DNA of 64,000 bases from an uncultured Litoreibacter sp. (lineage in GTDB: Bacteria > Pseudomonadota > Alphaproteobacteria > Rhodobacterales > Rhodobacteraceae): positions 614,359 to 678,358 of the forward strand of contig CANLVO010000002.1 of the NCBI GenBank assembly GCA_947494645.1. Reading direction: 5' to 3'. The first letter of the stretch is position 1. Each line of letters begins with the position of its first letter. Positions 24,355 through 32,800 of the stretch are shown here, piece by piece. The notes below the pieces were generated by a model, which saw only the letters and a list, made by a program, of their open reading frames with translations, did not search any database and was not told the DNA's origin. The position numbers and the translations under genes are program-made.

Positions 24355-25128
24355 ATGAGCGATATTGTTCTAAAGACCGAAAACCTGACCAAGCACTACG
24401 GCGGGGTTCATGCGCTGGTCGGTGCAAACTTCGAGATGAAAAAGGGCGAGCACGTCGCCATCATGGGCGACAACGGCGCGGGCAAGTCCACCTTCGTCCG
24501 CCAGATCACCGGCGTTGAACAACGCACAAGCGGCAAGGTCTGGCTCTACGGTGATGAAGTGAACTTTGCAGGACCGCTCGACGCGCGCGAGGCTGGCATT
24601 GAAACTGTGTTCCAGACACTGGCCTTGGCGGATGACCTCGACGTTCCGGACAACTTGTTTCTGGGCCGTGAGATCACCAAGTTCAATTGGCTCGGGCCGT
24701 TCCGCTTTCTTGATTACAAGGCCATGCGGCAGGCGACGATGGACGGGCTTGAGAAGACAGGCGTCAAGATCCCCAACATTCGCAACTCCATCCAGAATAT
24801 GTCAGGTGGGCAGCGTCAGTGTGTGGCAATTGCGCGGACGGCGACCTTTGCCTCCAAGCTGACAATCATGGACGAGCCGACGGCGGCTTTGGGTGTCCAG
24901 GAAACGGAGCAGGTTGAAAACATCATTCGAACCCTGAAAGATCAGGGCGAACCGTTGATCCTCGTCTCCCATAACATGCGACAGGTGTTTGACTTGGTGG
25001 ACCGGATTGTCGTGTTCCGTCGTGGCCGCATAGTGGCCAACCTCAACAAGGAGGACACTGACGGTCAAGACGTGGTTGCCTACATAACAGGTGCCAAGAC
25101 TGGTGCCGAGTTTGAAGGCGCGGCATAA
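24355..25128 (+). CDS. Sugar ABC transporter ATP-binding protein, single-domain
   Basis: ATPase of the importer. The 257-aa protein carries one complete nucleotide-binding domain: Walker A GDNGAGKST, Q-loop in VFQTLALADDLD, signature MSGGQRQ, Walker B LTIMDEPTAALG, and the switch His in LVSHNMRQV. Most CUT2 sugar ATPases have two fused domains (about 500 aa); this one has a single domain, as in the FrcA type, so two copies must assemble per transporter. It lies 11 nt after the permease gene. Confidence 0.9.
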   Translation: MSDIVLKTENLTKHYGGVHALVGANFEMKKGEHVAIMGDNGAGKSTFVRQITGVEQRTSGKVWLYGDEVNFAGPLDAREAGIETVFQTLALADDLDVPDNLFLGREITKFNWLGPFRFLDYKAMRQATMDGLEKTGVKIPNIRNSIQNMSGGQRQCVAIARTATFASKLTIMDEPTAALGVQETEQVENIIRTLKDQGEPLILVSHNMRQVFDLVDRIVVFRRGRIVANLNKEDTDGQDVVAYITGAKTGAEFEGAA

Positions 25129-25135
25129 TCGGGAC

Positions 25136-25336
25136 ATGAAAGGTTTCGATTTCGATCATCCGTTCTTCGACCCACTTTGGATCCGAATTGCGGTATTTGC
25201 GGTCTGCATGGGCTGGGGCCTTTTCGAGCTGAGCTCGGGTGCAGGTTCTTGGGCGATCATCTTCTGGGGCCTTGGCGGATGGGCGGGCTATAGCTTCTTT
25301 GTCAAACGGCCCCAAAGGGGAGAGGGCTCTGAATGA
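25136..25336 (+). CDS. 66-aa membrane protein within the inositol operon
   Basis: Small protein with a polar start (MKGFDFDHPFFDPLW) and two hydrophobic spans (about residues 16-34 and 37-55) ending in a charged tail. It begins 7 nt after the ATPase stop and overlaps iolB by four bases (ATGA), so it is clearly part of the operon. I do not recognise a named family. It may be an accessory subunit of the importer or an unrelated membrane protein; the translational coupling argues that it is real. Confidence 0.68.
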   Translation: MKGFDFDHPFFDPLWIRIAVFAVCMGWGLFELSSGAGSWAIIFWGLGGWAGYSFFVKRPQRGEGSE

Positions 25337-26142
25337 GTGACCTGCAGCGTAAGCCGGTGGCAGATGTTGGGTTGATCCATGACATCTCGCCTGACGACGC
25401 GGGATGGGGTTACGTAGGCTTTGCCGTGCACCGTCTCTCCGACGGGCAGCTAGTTTCCGAGCTGACAGGAGACAGGGAGGTGATCCTTGTCTTGGTAGAA
25501 GGCAAGGCGCAGGTCTCTGCTGGTGGGACAGACTTGGGCAAATTGGGTGAGCGCATGGACGTGTTCGAGCGCACCCCGCCTGCCTGTGTTTATGTTCCAA
25601 ACGGGTCTGACTGGAGCGTTGCCGCTACGACAGACTGCACTTTGGCCGTTTGCTCTGCGCCGGGGCATGGCAAACACGATGTTCAGGTGATCGGGCCTAC
25701 GGGTATCACACTGGAAGAGCGCGGCACCGGGACGAACCAGCGTTTCATCAGCAACATTGCGATGGAAGGTCGCGATGTAGCCGACAGCTTGCTGGTCACA
25801 GAGGTGTTCACGCCGACCGGGCACTGGTCATCTTACCCGCCGCATCGACATGATGAGGACGACTTCCCAAACATGACCTATCTGGAGGAGACCTACTATC
25901 ATCGGCTGAAGCCGTCACAGGGCTTCGGCATCCAGCGGGTCTTTACCGAGGACGGCAGTTTGGACGAGACGATGAGCGTGGCCAATCATGACGTGGTGCT
26001 GGTGCCTAAAGGCCATCACCCCTGCGCCGCGCCTTACGGATACGAGATGTATTATCTCAACGTCATGGCCGGGCCGATCCGCAAATGGCGGTTCAAGAAC
26101 CACCCGGATCACGACTGGATTTACAAGCGCGATAACCCCTGA
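25333..26142 (+). CDS. iolB: 5-deoxy-glucuronate isomerase IolB
   Basis: Converts 5-deoxy-D-glucuronate to 2-deoxy-5-keto-D-gluconate in inositol breakdown. The 269-aa cupin-type protein aligns along its whole length with B. subtilis IolB as I recall it (271 aa): VFERTPPACVYVPNGSDW, then WSSYPPHRHDEDDFPNMTYL with metal-binding His residues and a nearby Glu, and HHPCAAPYGYEMYYLNVMAG. It is the last gene of the plus-strand operon; its stop codon directly abuts the stop of the opposing aldolase gene. Confidence 0.95.
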   Translation: MSDLQRKPVADVGLIHDISPDDAGWGYVGFAVHRLSDGQLVSELTGDREVILVLVEGKAQVSAGGTDLGKLGERMDVFERTPPACVYVPNGSDWSVAATTDCTLAVCSAPGHGKHDVQVIGPTGITLEERGTGTNQRFISNIAMEGRDVADSLLVTEVFTPTGHWSSYPPHRHDEDDFPNMTYLEETYYHRLKPSQGFGIQRVFTEDGSLDETMSVANHDVVLVPKGHHPCAAPYGYEMYYLNVMAGPIRKWRFKNHPDHDWIYKRDNP

Positions 26143-26967
26143 CTATTTGAGGGCGCGTAGCACTTGACGGGTGGCCTGCATCACCGGGTCATGTGTGTCT
26201 TTGAGAATCTGTGCGCGGTCAAACCGGTCGGGGTCGGCAGCGATGGCCTTGCGTAGTGCTTCTCCAAAGGCCATGCGTAGCTCGGTCCCGATGTTGAACT
26301 TGCAGATCGCGGAGTGGTGCGCCAGCTCTGTGCGTTGGGGCACTGGCACACCGGAGCCGCCATGGATAACCAGCGGAACATCAGTGACCGCCTCTATCGC
26401 GCGGATGCGGTCAAGGTCGAGCCCGCCTTCCTTTTTCTGCTGCAAATGCACATTGCCAACGGAGATCGCCATTGCGTCCACCCCGGTAGCTTTTGCAAAT
26501 TGAGCCGCCTCTGTCGGGTCGGTTCCAGCAGAACTTTCGCCATCGGCGTAGCCCACGAACCCGATCTCTCCTTCACAGGAAATGCCCGCGCTATGAGCCA
26601 ATTCTGCGACGGCGGCAGTCTCGTCAATGTTCTGCTGCAACGGTTTGCGGGAGCCGTCGAACATCAGCGACGTGAAGCCCGCATCGAGCGCCTGCTTGCA
26701 GTCCTCGAACGTGTAGCCATGATCCAGATGCGCTACTACCGGGACGCTAACCTCTTCGGCCAAGTGGCGGAACATCTTGCCCAAGACGGGCAGCGGGGTG
26801 TGCTCCCGACAGCCAGGGCCTGCTTGCAGGATGACCGGACAACCCTCTGCCTCTGCGGCATAGGCGAAGGCACGCATGTCTTCCCATCCAAGGCAGACCA
26901 ACCCGCCCACGGCATGACCGTTTTTCAGGGCCGGTTGCAGGACATCGGCCAGTGTTGCCAGTGTCAT
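26143..26967 (-). CDS. Class II aldolase, IolJ-like (2-deoxy-5-keto-gluconate-6-P aldolase)
   Basis: Zinc-dependent aldolase of the fructose-bisphosphate/tagatose-bisphosphate family, 274 aa. It has VVAHLDHGYTFEDCKQALDA with the zinc His, SCEGEIGFVGYAD with a metal-site Glu, ISVGNVHLQQKKEGGLDLDR, IHGGSGVPVPQRTE and KFNIGTELRMAF. In the inositol pathway IolJ splits 2-deoxy-5-keto-gluconate 6-phosphate into malonate semialdehyde and dihydroxyacetone phosphate; context with iolC and iolD supports this over a glycolytic aldolase. It is the last gene of the minus-strand operon; its ATG overlaps the upstream stop. Confidence 0.82.
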   Translation of the reverse strand: MTLATLADVLQPALKNGHAVGGLVCLGWEDMRAFAYAAEAEGCPVILQAGPGCREHTPLPVLGKMFRHLAEEVSVPVVAHLDHGYTFEDCKQALDAGFTSLMFDGSRKPLQQNIDETAAVAELAHSAGISCEGEIGFVGYADGESSAGTDPTEAAQFAKATGVDAMAISVGNVHLQQKKEGGLDLDRIRAIEAVTDVPLVIHGGSGVPVPQRTELAHHSAICKFNIGTELRMAFGEALRKAIAADPDRFDRAQILKDTHDPVMQATRQVLRALK

Positions 26968-27806
26968 TTGAACTTCGCGATCATGTCTTTGATGCCGGGG
27001 ATCGTCTCGATCTGATCGGCATGGGACGGTTGGAAGTACTGCACCAGGCTGCGCTGCGACAGACCGCCAAGGATGGTGAAGTAGTACATCTCGTAGCCGG
27101 GCAGCACTGCGCAGGGATGGTAGCCGCTATCTAGACAAATCGTAGAGCCGTCGACGATGTGGTAGGCGTCGCCAGGTTTGCCGTCTTGGCGCTGCAACAT
27201 CTGAACGCCCGAGCCGTGGTCTGGCTTGAAGCGGAAGTTGTAGGTTTCGTCATGGCGTGTCTCAATTGGCAGGCGGTCAGTGTCGTGCTTGTGGCTCGGA
27301 AAGCCAGACCAGCCGCCCGCACCGACGGTGAAAAGCTCGCTCACCAATAGACGGCCGACCTTGTCGTGGTATTTCTGCCCGAGGATGTGTTTGATCTTGC
27401 GATGGGTCTTGGTGTCGTCCGAGCCATACTGCACCAAATCAAGCTCGTCTTTGCGCACAGCAAATGGATCGAGTACTTTGTCGTATTTCGCGCCCGCGAC
27501 GAATACTTCCGTGTCGTCGGTCACGCAGACCATGGTCGCCTTGGCCCCGGATGGTACATAGACGCCCTCTGGTTCGCCGCCCCAGACGTCTTTGACGCGC
27601 TCGCCAATTCGATCTGCCTTGAAGCCTTCAACCTCAATGTCGATGCTGCCGGTGGCCGGCACAATGCAGGTCTCAAAGCCGGGCACTTGGTACTCAAACG
27701 CCTCGCCCTTCTTCAATTTGACGATATTGAAGTAGTTCAACGGAACCGTTGCGTCACCGATATCGACGAGCGGTTTGTTCTGATTGTCGTAAGGGGCAAT
27801 ATGCAT
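26964..27806 (-). CDS. Second IolB-like isomerase (divergent paralogue)
   Basis: A 280-aa bicupin related to IolB but clearly different from the copy at 25333. It keeps the metal-site pattern PSHKHDTDRLPIETRHDETY and the end motif GYHPCAVLPGYEMYYFTILG, while the N-terminal cupin (FETCIVPATGSIDIEVEGFK) and the tail (HADQIETIPGIKDMIAKFK) differ. It is cotranscribed with the aldolase, iolC and iolD, so it may be the true partner of that branch or act on another deoxy-uronate. Start and end overlap or closely abut its neighbours. Confidence 0.8.
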   Translation of the reverse strand: MHIAPYDNQNKPLVDIGDATVPLNYFNIVKLKKGEAFEYQVPGFETCIVPATGSIDIEVEGFKADRIGERVKDVWGGEPEGVYVPSGAKATMVCVTDDTEVFVAGAKYDKVLDPFAVRKDELDLVQYGSDDTKTHRKIKHILGQKYHDKVGRLLVSELFTVGAGGWSGFPSHKHDTDRLPIETRHDETYNFRFKPDHGSGVQMLQRQDGKPGDAYHIVDGSTICLDSGYHPCAVLPGYEMYYFTILGGLSQRSLVQYFQPSHADQIETIPGIKDMIAKFK

Positions 27807-27815
27807 GATGTCCTC

Positions 27816-28799
27816 TTAGGCGCCGCTGGGGCCGGGATGGGTTTTCAGAAAAGCGTTGAGTTCTTCGAGGTCCGGCAAAGCTGGCGCACAGCCTGGCTTG
27901 CCTACGACAATCGCCGCGCAGGCGGACCCTCTGTGGATGGCGTCTTGCAAGTCGTGGCCAGCTGCGAGTGCGGCCATAAGCCCAGCCATAAAACTGTCGC
28001 CTGCACCGGTCGGCTTCAGTGCTTCGACCTTGTAGATGCCTGTGGGGATGACATCGTCGCCCATATAGGTCACGGCTCCTTTTTCGCCCATCTTGTAGAT
28101 CACCATGGATGCGGTGGTCTGTGCCAGTTCCTGGGCTTTAGCCTCCCCCTTGGCTATGTCACCTGCCATGAAGCCAAACTCTTCGTCATTGCCCACGATC
28201 ATGTCTGACAGGCTGCCTGCCTTGCTCAGCACCTCTTCGGCGACCTGTGGCGAGGGCCAGGAATAAGGACGATAATCAATGTCGAATATGATGGGCAGGC
28301 CGGCGGCGCGCGCCAGCTCAAACGCGCGGAACGCGGCAGCACGAGAGGGCTCCGCCGCGAAAACCGTGCCCGCAGTGATAAGGGCGCCATAGGCGGAGTA
28401 ATCCAGCGCCTCGACATCCTCGATATTCATCTCGAAATCAGCCGCGCCATTGCGGTAGATGACAGTCTGGTGCTCGGCAACGCGGCTTTCGTAAACCGCA
28501 AGGGAATTGCGGAACTCGCCGCCTACTGGACGGACATGTTTTCGCCCGACGCCGTAGTGGTCGAGTTGGTTGGTGCAGTAACGCCCGATGCTGTCATCGG
28601 ACACGCATGTTACGAGATCGGCCCTGCCGCCAAATCGGCAAATTCCAGCGGCAGTGTTGGCCGCAGAGCCTCCAAGGCCAGAGCGAAACTCGGTGGCTTC
28701 TTCGGTTTTCGTTCCTGGTGGGTGCGGGAAAAAGTCCATGCCCGCGCGGCCGATGACCAGAAAGTTGTTTTGCCTGATACCGTCGAGGAGTTGGGACAT
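27816..28799 (-). CDS. iolC: 5-dehydro-2-deoxygluconokinase IolC
   Basis: PfkB-type kinase that phosphorylates 2-deoxy-5-keto-gluconate. The 327-aa protein has the PfkB N-terminal signature GLGGSAANTAAGICRFGG, the substrate region YRNGAADFEMNIED, and the catalytic C-terminal signature LKPTGAGDSFMAGLMAAL with the base Asp. The start at 28799 is one base after the iolD stop; the longer frame reaching 28931 only runs into iolD. It is in the iolD-iolC-iolB2-iolJ order. Confidence 0.92.
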   Translation of the reverse strand: MSQLLDGIRQNNFLVIGRAGMDFFPHPPGTKTEEATEFRSGLGGSAANTAAGICRFGGRADLVTCVSDDSIGRYCTNQLDHYGVGRKHVRPVGGEFRNSLAVYESRVAEHQTVIYRNGAADFEMNIEDVEALDYSAYGALITAGTVFAAEPSRAAAFRAFELARAAGLPIIFDIDYRPYSWPSPQVAEEVLSKAGSLSDMIVGNDEEFGFMAGDIAKGEAKAQELAQTTASMVIYKMGEKGAVTYMGDDVIPTGIYKVEALKPTGAGDSFMAGLMAALAAGHDLQDAIHRGSACAAIVVGKPGCAPALPDLEELNAFLKTHPGPSGA

Positions 28800-28800
28800 A

Positions 28801-30672
28801 TCAAACGCCCTTTCGCTGTTTGGAGCGGGAAGACTCCCACTCCTCATGGGCGGCTTTGACCTTTGGGTTGTCAGTGACATGAGGCGTGCCGACCTCCCAC
28901 CATGTGTGGCCCTCGGTTGTCCATCCGTCATAGGGGTCGACTTTCATCACAATGACGCTGGTCTTATCTGCGGATTTGGCTCGTTTGAACGCCTCGCCTA
29001 ATTCGGCCGGGTTAGAGACGGTTTCTGCCGTAGCCCCCATCGATCTGGCATGGGCTTCGAAATCAACGGCGAAGGCTTCTGGCACCGTTGGGGTGTCGCT
29101 GATCAGGTTGTTGAAGCTTTCATTGCCCGTGTTGTTTTGCAGCTTGTTGATCACCGCAAAGCCGCCATTGTCGAGGACGAGGACGATCATCTTCTTCTGC
29201 GTCAGTACGGATGAATAGATGTCGGAATTCATCAGCAAATATGAACCGTCACCACAGAACACGATGGTGTCTTGGTCTGGCTCGTTTTCCGACTGGGCAA
29301 TGCGCGCGCCCCAGCCGCCGGCAATCTCATAGCCCATGCAGGAGAAGCCAAACTCAACATCCACGGTCCCGATGCTCAAAGTGCGCCAATTCGCAGTCAC
29401 TTCGGCAGGCAAGCCCCCGGCGGCAGCAACAACCCGGTCTTGCGGATCGCAAAGGGCATTCACCACACCGATCGCCTGCGCGTAGGAGTTTGGCCGGTTG
29501 CCGTGGGAGACGTTGTCGGCGACGTAGTGGTCCCATGATTTGCGCTCGGATTGTGCTTTTTGCGTCCAGTCTGCCGGGGTCTTGTAGCCACTAATTTTTT
29601 CGCCCAGTGCGATAAGACCCAGCTTGGCGTCGCCAACGACGGGCAATGACCTGTGCTTTCCGGCGTCATGTCGGGCCGCGTTGAGCGATATGATCCGCGC
29701 ATCCTGTGCAAAGGCGGTCCAAGACCCTGTCGTGAAGTCCTGCAACCTACAGCCAACCGACAATATAACGTCGGCCTGTTCGGCGATTGCGTTGGCTGAA
29801 TTGGACCCTGTCACACCAACCGGTCCAATATTGAGCGGATGATCGTTCAGCAGGTTCGCCCGACCTGCGATGGTCTCGATGACCGGGATTTCGTGGGTTT
29901 CGGCAAAGGCGGTCAAAGCATCGACCGCGCCGGAATACTGTACGCCGCCGCCGGCAATGATCACTGGGCGTTTCGCTGATTTCAACACGTCCGCAGCAGT
30001 GGAAAGCTCTTTGTCATCTGCCGACTGACGGCGGACGTGGTGCACCGTCTCTTCAAACATCGCTAGCGGGTAGTCATAGGCCCAGCCTTGTACGTCTTGT
30101 GGTAAGCCCAGAAAGGCAGGACCGCAATCGGCTGGATCCAACATGGTCGCGATGGCAGCGGGTAGCGATTGGATGATCTGCGCGGGATGCGTGATTCGGT
30201 CCCAATAACGGCTGACCGCCTTGAACGCATCATTCACCCCAAGTGTTGGATTGCCAAAATGCTCAAGCTGCTGAAGCACCGGGTCGGGCAGGCGGGTCAA
30301 GAAAGCGTCGCCGCAGAGCATCAACATGGGCAGGCGGTTCGCGTGGGCCAGTGCGGCTGAGGTCAGTAAGTTCGCAGTGCCGGGGCCTGCAGATGCCGTG
30401 CAGAACATGAAGCGGCGGCGCAGGTGGTATTTTGCGTAGGCTGCGGCTGCGAACCCCATGCTTTGCTCGTTTTGCCCACGATAAAGTGGCAGTTCCGACC
30501 GGTGATCATACAGCGCTTCACCAAGACACGTGACGTTGCCATGACCAAATATGCCAAAGCCCCCTCCGCAAAGTCGGGTCTTCTGGCCGTCGATCTCAAT
30601 ATATTGCGCGGCGAGGTAGCGGATGATGGCTTGCGCGGTGGTTAGGCGAACGGTGTCCGTTGGATGGCTCAC
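28801..30672 (-). CDS. iolD: 3D-(3,5/4)-trihydroxycyclohexane-1,2-dione hydrolase IolD
   Basis: Thiamine-diphosphate enzyme that opens the inositol ring to 5-deoxy-glucuronate. The 623-aa protein has CGGGFGIFGHGNVTCLGEAL, YRGQNEQSMGFAAAAYAKYH with the catalytic Glu, and the ThDP motif FCGDGSYLLMNSDIYSSVLT followed by LVLDNGGFAVINKLQ. I chose the GTG at 30672 because AAGGAGG is 8 nt upstream; the open frame to 30921 would cross the LacI-2 operator and the divergent iolG start. It is the first gene of the minus-strand operon. Confidence 0.95.
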   Translation of the reverse strand: MSHPTDTVRLTTAQAIIRYLAAQYIEIDGQKTRLCGGGFGIFGHGNVTCLGEALYDHRSELPLYRGQNEQSMGFAAAAYAKYHLRRRFMFCTASAGPGTANLLTSAALAHANRLPMLMLCGDAFLTRLPDPVLQQLEHFGNPTLGVNDAFKAVSRYWDRITHPAQIIQSLPAAIATMLDPADCGPAFLGLPQDVQGWAYDYPLAMFEETVHHVRRQSADDKELSTAADVLKSAKRPVIIAGGGVQYSGAVDALTAFAETHEIPVIETIAGRANLLNDHPLNIGPVGVTGSNSANAIAEQADVILSVGCRLQDFTTGSWTAFAQDARIISLNAARHDAGKHRSLPVVGDAKLGLIALGEKISGYKTPADWTQKAQSERKSWDHYVADNVSHGNRPNSYAQAIGVVNALCDPQDRVVAAAGGLPAEVTANWRTLSIGTVDVEFGFSCMGYEIAGGWGARIAQSENEPDQDTIVFCGDGSYLLMNSDIYSSVLTQKKMIVLVLDNGGFAVINKLQNNTGNESFNNLISDTPTVPEAFAVDFEAHARSMGATAETVSNPAELGEAFKRAKSADKTSVIVMKVDPYDGWTTEGHTWWEVGTPHVTDNPKVKAAHEEWESSRSKQRKGV

Positions 30673-30751
30673 AGACAGGCCTCCTTGACCAAAAAGAGTT
30701 TCATTCGTCGAATGGCCTATTGACCAGAGGACGCAGGTCAAGATACTCGTT

Positions 30752-30769
30752 TTGCAACCGGTTGCAAAT
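30752..30769. promoter_or_regulatory. LacI-2 operator in the iolD-iolG divergent promoter
   Basis: TTTGCAACC directly followed by GGTTGCAAA is a perfect 18-bp palindrome of LacI/PurR type (central CG). It lies 22 bp before iolG and 80 bp before the iolD GTG. The core TGCAACCGGTTGCA recurs upstream of lacI gene 2, so that regulator probably controls both divergent operons from this site. Confidence 0.85.
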
Positions 30770-30791
30770 TGTTTTTCTTTGAGAGGGACCA

Positions 30792-31886
30792 ATGGCTGAG
30801 ATTGGAATTGGGATCGTCGGTGGCGGTTATATGGGCAAGGCGCATGCTGTTGCCATGTCGTCGGTTGCCTCGGTTTTTGACCTTGGCCTGCGTCCGAGAC
30901 TGGAGGTCGTAGCGGCGTCATCTCAGGCCTCGGCCGAGCGCTATCGGCAGTCCTTCGGGTTTCGCCGCGCAGCTGTTGATTGGCAAGATCTCGTCGCTGA
31001 TCCTACGGTTCAGGCGATTGTCATCGCGTCGCCGCAATCTACACATCGCGAGGTGGCGGAAGCCGCTTTTGCACGTGGGCTGCATGTGTTGTGCGAAAAA
31101 CCTCTGGGAGCATCGGTGGCGGATAGCGAGGCGATGGTCGCTGCCGCAAAAGCCAGCAAGCGCCGCAATATGGTCGGGTTCAATTACATCCGTACGCCTG
31201 CCTCGCAATACGCGCGCGAGCTGATCCAGAGCGGTCGTATTGGCAAACTGACCTATTTCAGGGGCGAGCATACCGAAGATTTCGATGCCGATCCCGAGGG
31301 CCCTGCGACGTGGCGTAGCGAAGGCGTCTCGAACGGAACAATGGGCGACCTCGCACCGCATATGATCAATGCCGCGCATCGTTTGATGGGGCCGATCACT
31401 GGGCTGATTGCCGAGGTGGAAACGGTCCATAAAGAGCGTGGCGGTGTCGCGGTGACCAATGACGATCATGCCCAAATGATGTGCCGGTTCGCGAGCGGCG
31501 TGATGGGGCATATGTATTTCAGCCGGGTCGCGACGGGACGGAAAATGGGCTACGCCTATGAGGTGCATGGCACAAAGGGCGCGATCCGATTTGATCAGGA
31601 AGATCAAAACGCGCTTTGGCTATATCTGGCCGAGGGGCCGGAAGCGGAACGCGGTTTTCGCAAAGTGCTGACCGGTCCGGCTCATCCCGATTACCTGCCA
31701 TTCTGTCAGGGGCCGGGGCATGGCACAGGGTATCAAGACCAGATCATCATCGAGGTTAAAGATTTCTTAAGGTCCATCGAAACCGGGGAAGACCTGTGGC
31801 CGACCTTCGAGGAAGGTCTGAACGTTAACAAAGTCGTCTATGCGGCACTCGCATCGAGTGCATCCAAGGCATGGGTCAACGTCTAA
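30792..31886 (+). CDS. Gfo/Idh/MocA dehydrogenase, probable inositol 2-dehydrogenase
   Basis: NAD-dependent oxidoreductase likely to oxidise myo-inositol (or an isomer) to the 2-keto form. The 364-aa protein starts GIGIVGGGYMGKAHAVAMSS (Rossmann GxGxxG type) and contains LHVLCEKPLGASVADSEAM with the EKP motif and the catalytic-region DLAPHMINAAHRLMG. Family members act on several cyclitols and sugars, so the exact substrate is inferred from the iolG-like position beside iolE and divergent from iolD. An AGAGGGACC stretch precedes the ATG. Confidence 0.82.
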   Translation: MAEIGIGIVGGGYMGKAHAVAMSSVASVFDLGLRPRLEVVAASSQASAERYRQSFGFRRAAVDWQDLVADPTVQAIVIASPQSTHREVAEAAFARGLHVLCEKPLGASVADSEAMVAAAKASKRRNMVGFNYIRTPASQYARELIQSGRIGKLTYFRGEHTEDFDADPEGPATWRSEGVSNGTMGDLAPHMINAAHRLMGPITGLIAEVETVHKERGGVAVTNDDHAQMMCRFASGVMGHMYFSRVATGRKMGYAYEVHGTKGAIRFDQEDQNALWLYLAEGPEAERGFRKVLTGPAHPDYLPFCQGPGHGTGYQDQIIIEVKDFLRSIETGEDLWPTFEEGLNVNKVVYAALASSASKAWVNV

Positions 31887-31903
31887 TCAAGAAAGACAAC
31901 AAC

Positions 31904-32791
31904 ATGATTAAAATTGGCAATGCGCCCTGTTCCTGGGGTGTCGAGTTTGCGGATGATGCACGTAACCCTGCTTGGACCACGGTCCTGAAAGAGAATGCTG
32001 ATGCGGGATACAAGGGTATCGAATTGGGACCCGTCGGTTTCATGCCGGAGGACGCGTCTATACTGGCAGAGGAACTGGCCAAGCATGATCAAACGCTCAT
32101 CGGTGGAGTTGTGTTTCGCGCGTTTCATGATGCCGCGCTGTGGGATGATGTGCTGGACGGCGCAACCCGGACCTGCAAGGCACTGGTTGCGCACGGGGCG
32201 CAGCATTTGGTTCTGATCGACTCGATTTCTCCTCGTCGTGCACCCACTGCGGGCCGTGCTGATGAAGCGGAGCAAATGGACAATGCGGAGTGGTCAGCTT
32301 TTCGCGACCGCATCGCGACAGTCGCCAGAATGGGTGCTGAAGAATACGGCCTGACCGTTGGTATGCACGCCCATGCAGGTGGCTTCATCGATTTCGAGCC
32401 AGAGCTGGAACGCCTATTGGATGAGGTCGACGAAAACATAATGAAGATCTGCTTTGACACGGGTCACCACTCCTACGCAGGGTACGATCCAGTGGCGTTC
32501 ATGAAGCGTCACATCGACCGGATCAGTTACATGCACTTCAAAGATATCGACCCCAAGGTGAAAGCCAAAGTTGTCGCGAACCGGACTGATTTTTACGATG
32601 CTTGCGGACAAGGAATTTTCTGCAACCTAGGTGAGGGCGACGTCGACTTTCCTGCTGTGCGTCAAGTGCTGCTCGATGCAGGTTTCGAAGGCTGGTGTAC
32701 GGTCGAGCAGGACTGCGATCCGCTGCTCGATCCCGATCCGCTTGGTGACGCAAGCAAGAACCGCGCTTATCTGCAATCCATCGGCTTTTGA
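31904..32791 (+). CDS. iolE: Inosose dehydratase IolE-like
   Basis: Dehydrates 2-keto-myo-inositol to the trihydroxycyclohexane-dione that IolD cleaves. The 295-aa TIM-barrel protein begins MIKIGNAPCSWGVEFADDAR and shows GIELGPVGFMPEDA, HAGGFIDFEPELERLLDEVD, ICFDTGHHSYAGYDP (metal Asp and His) and a closing GEGDVDFPAVRQVLLDAGFE, which parallels the C-terminus of B. subtilis IolE. The longer frame starts inside the previous gene; ATG 31904 lies 17 nt after its stop. It is in the iolG-iolE-dehydrogenase operon. Confidence 0.85.
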   Translation: MIKIGNAPCSWGVEFADDARNPAWTTVLKENADAGYKGIELGPVGFMPEDASILAEELAKHDQTLIGGVVFRAFHDAALWDDVLDGATRTCKALVAHGAQHLVLIDSISPRRAPTAGRADEAEQMDNAEWSAFRDRIATVARMGAEEYGLTVGMHAHAGGFIDFEPELERLLDEVDENIMKICFDTGHHSYAGYDPVAFMKRHIDRISYMHFKDIDPKVKAKVVANRTDFYDACGQGIFCNLGEGDVDFPAVRQVLLDAGFEGWCTVEQDCDPLLDPDPLGDASKNRAYLQSIGF

Positions 32792-32800
32792 GGTCCTGAT

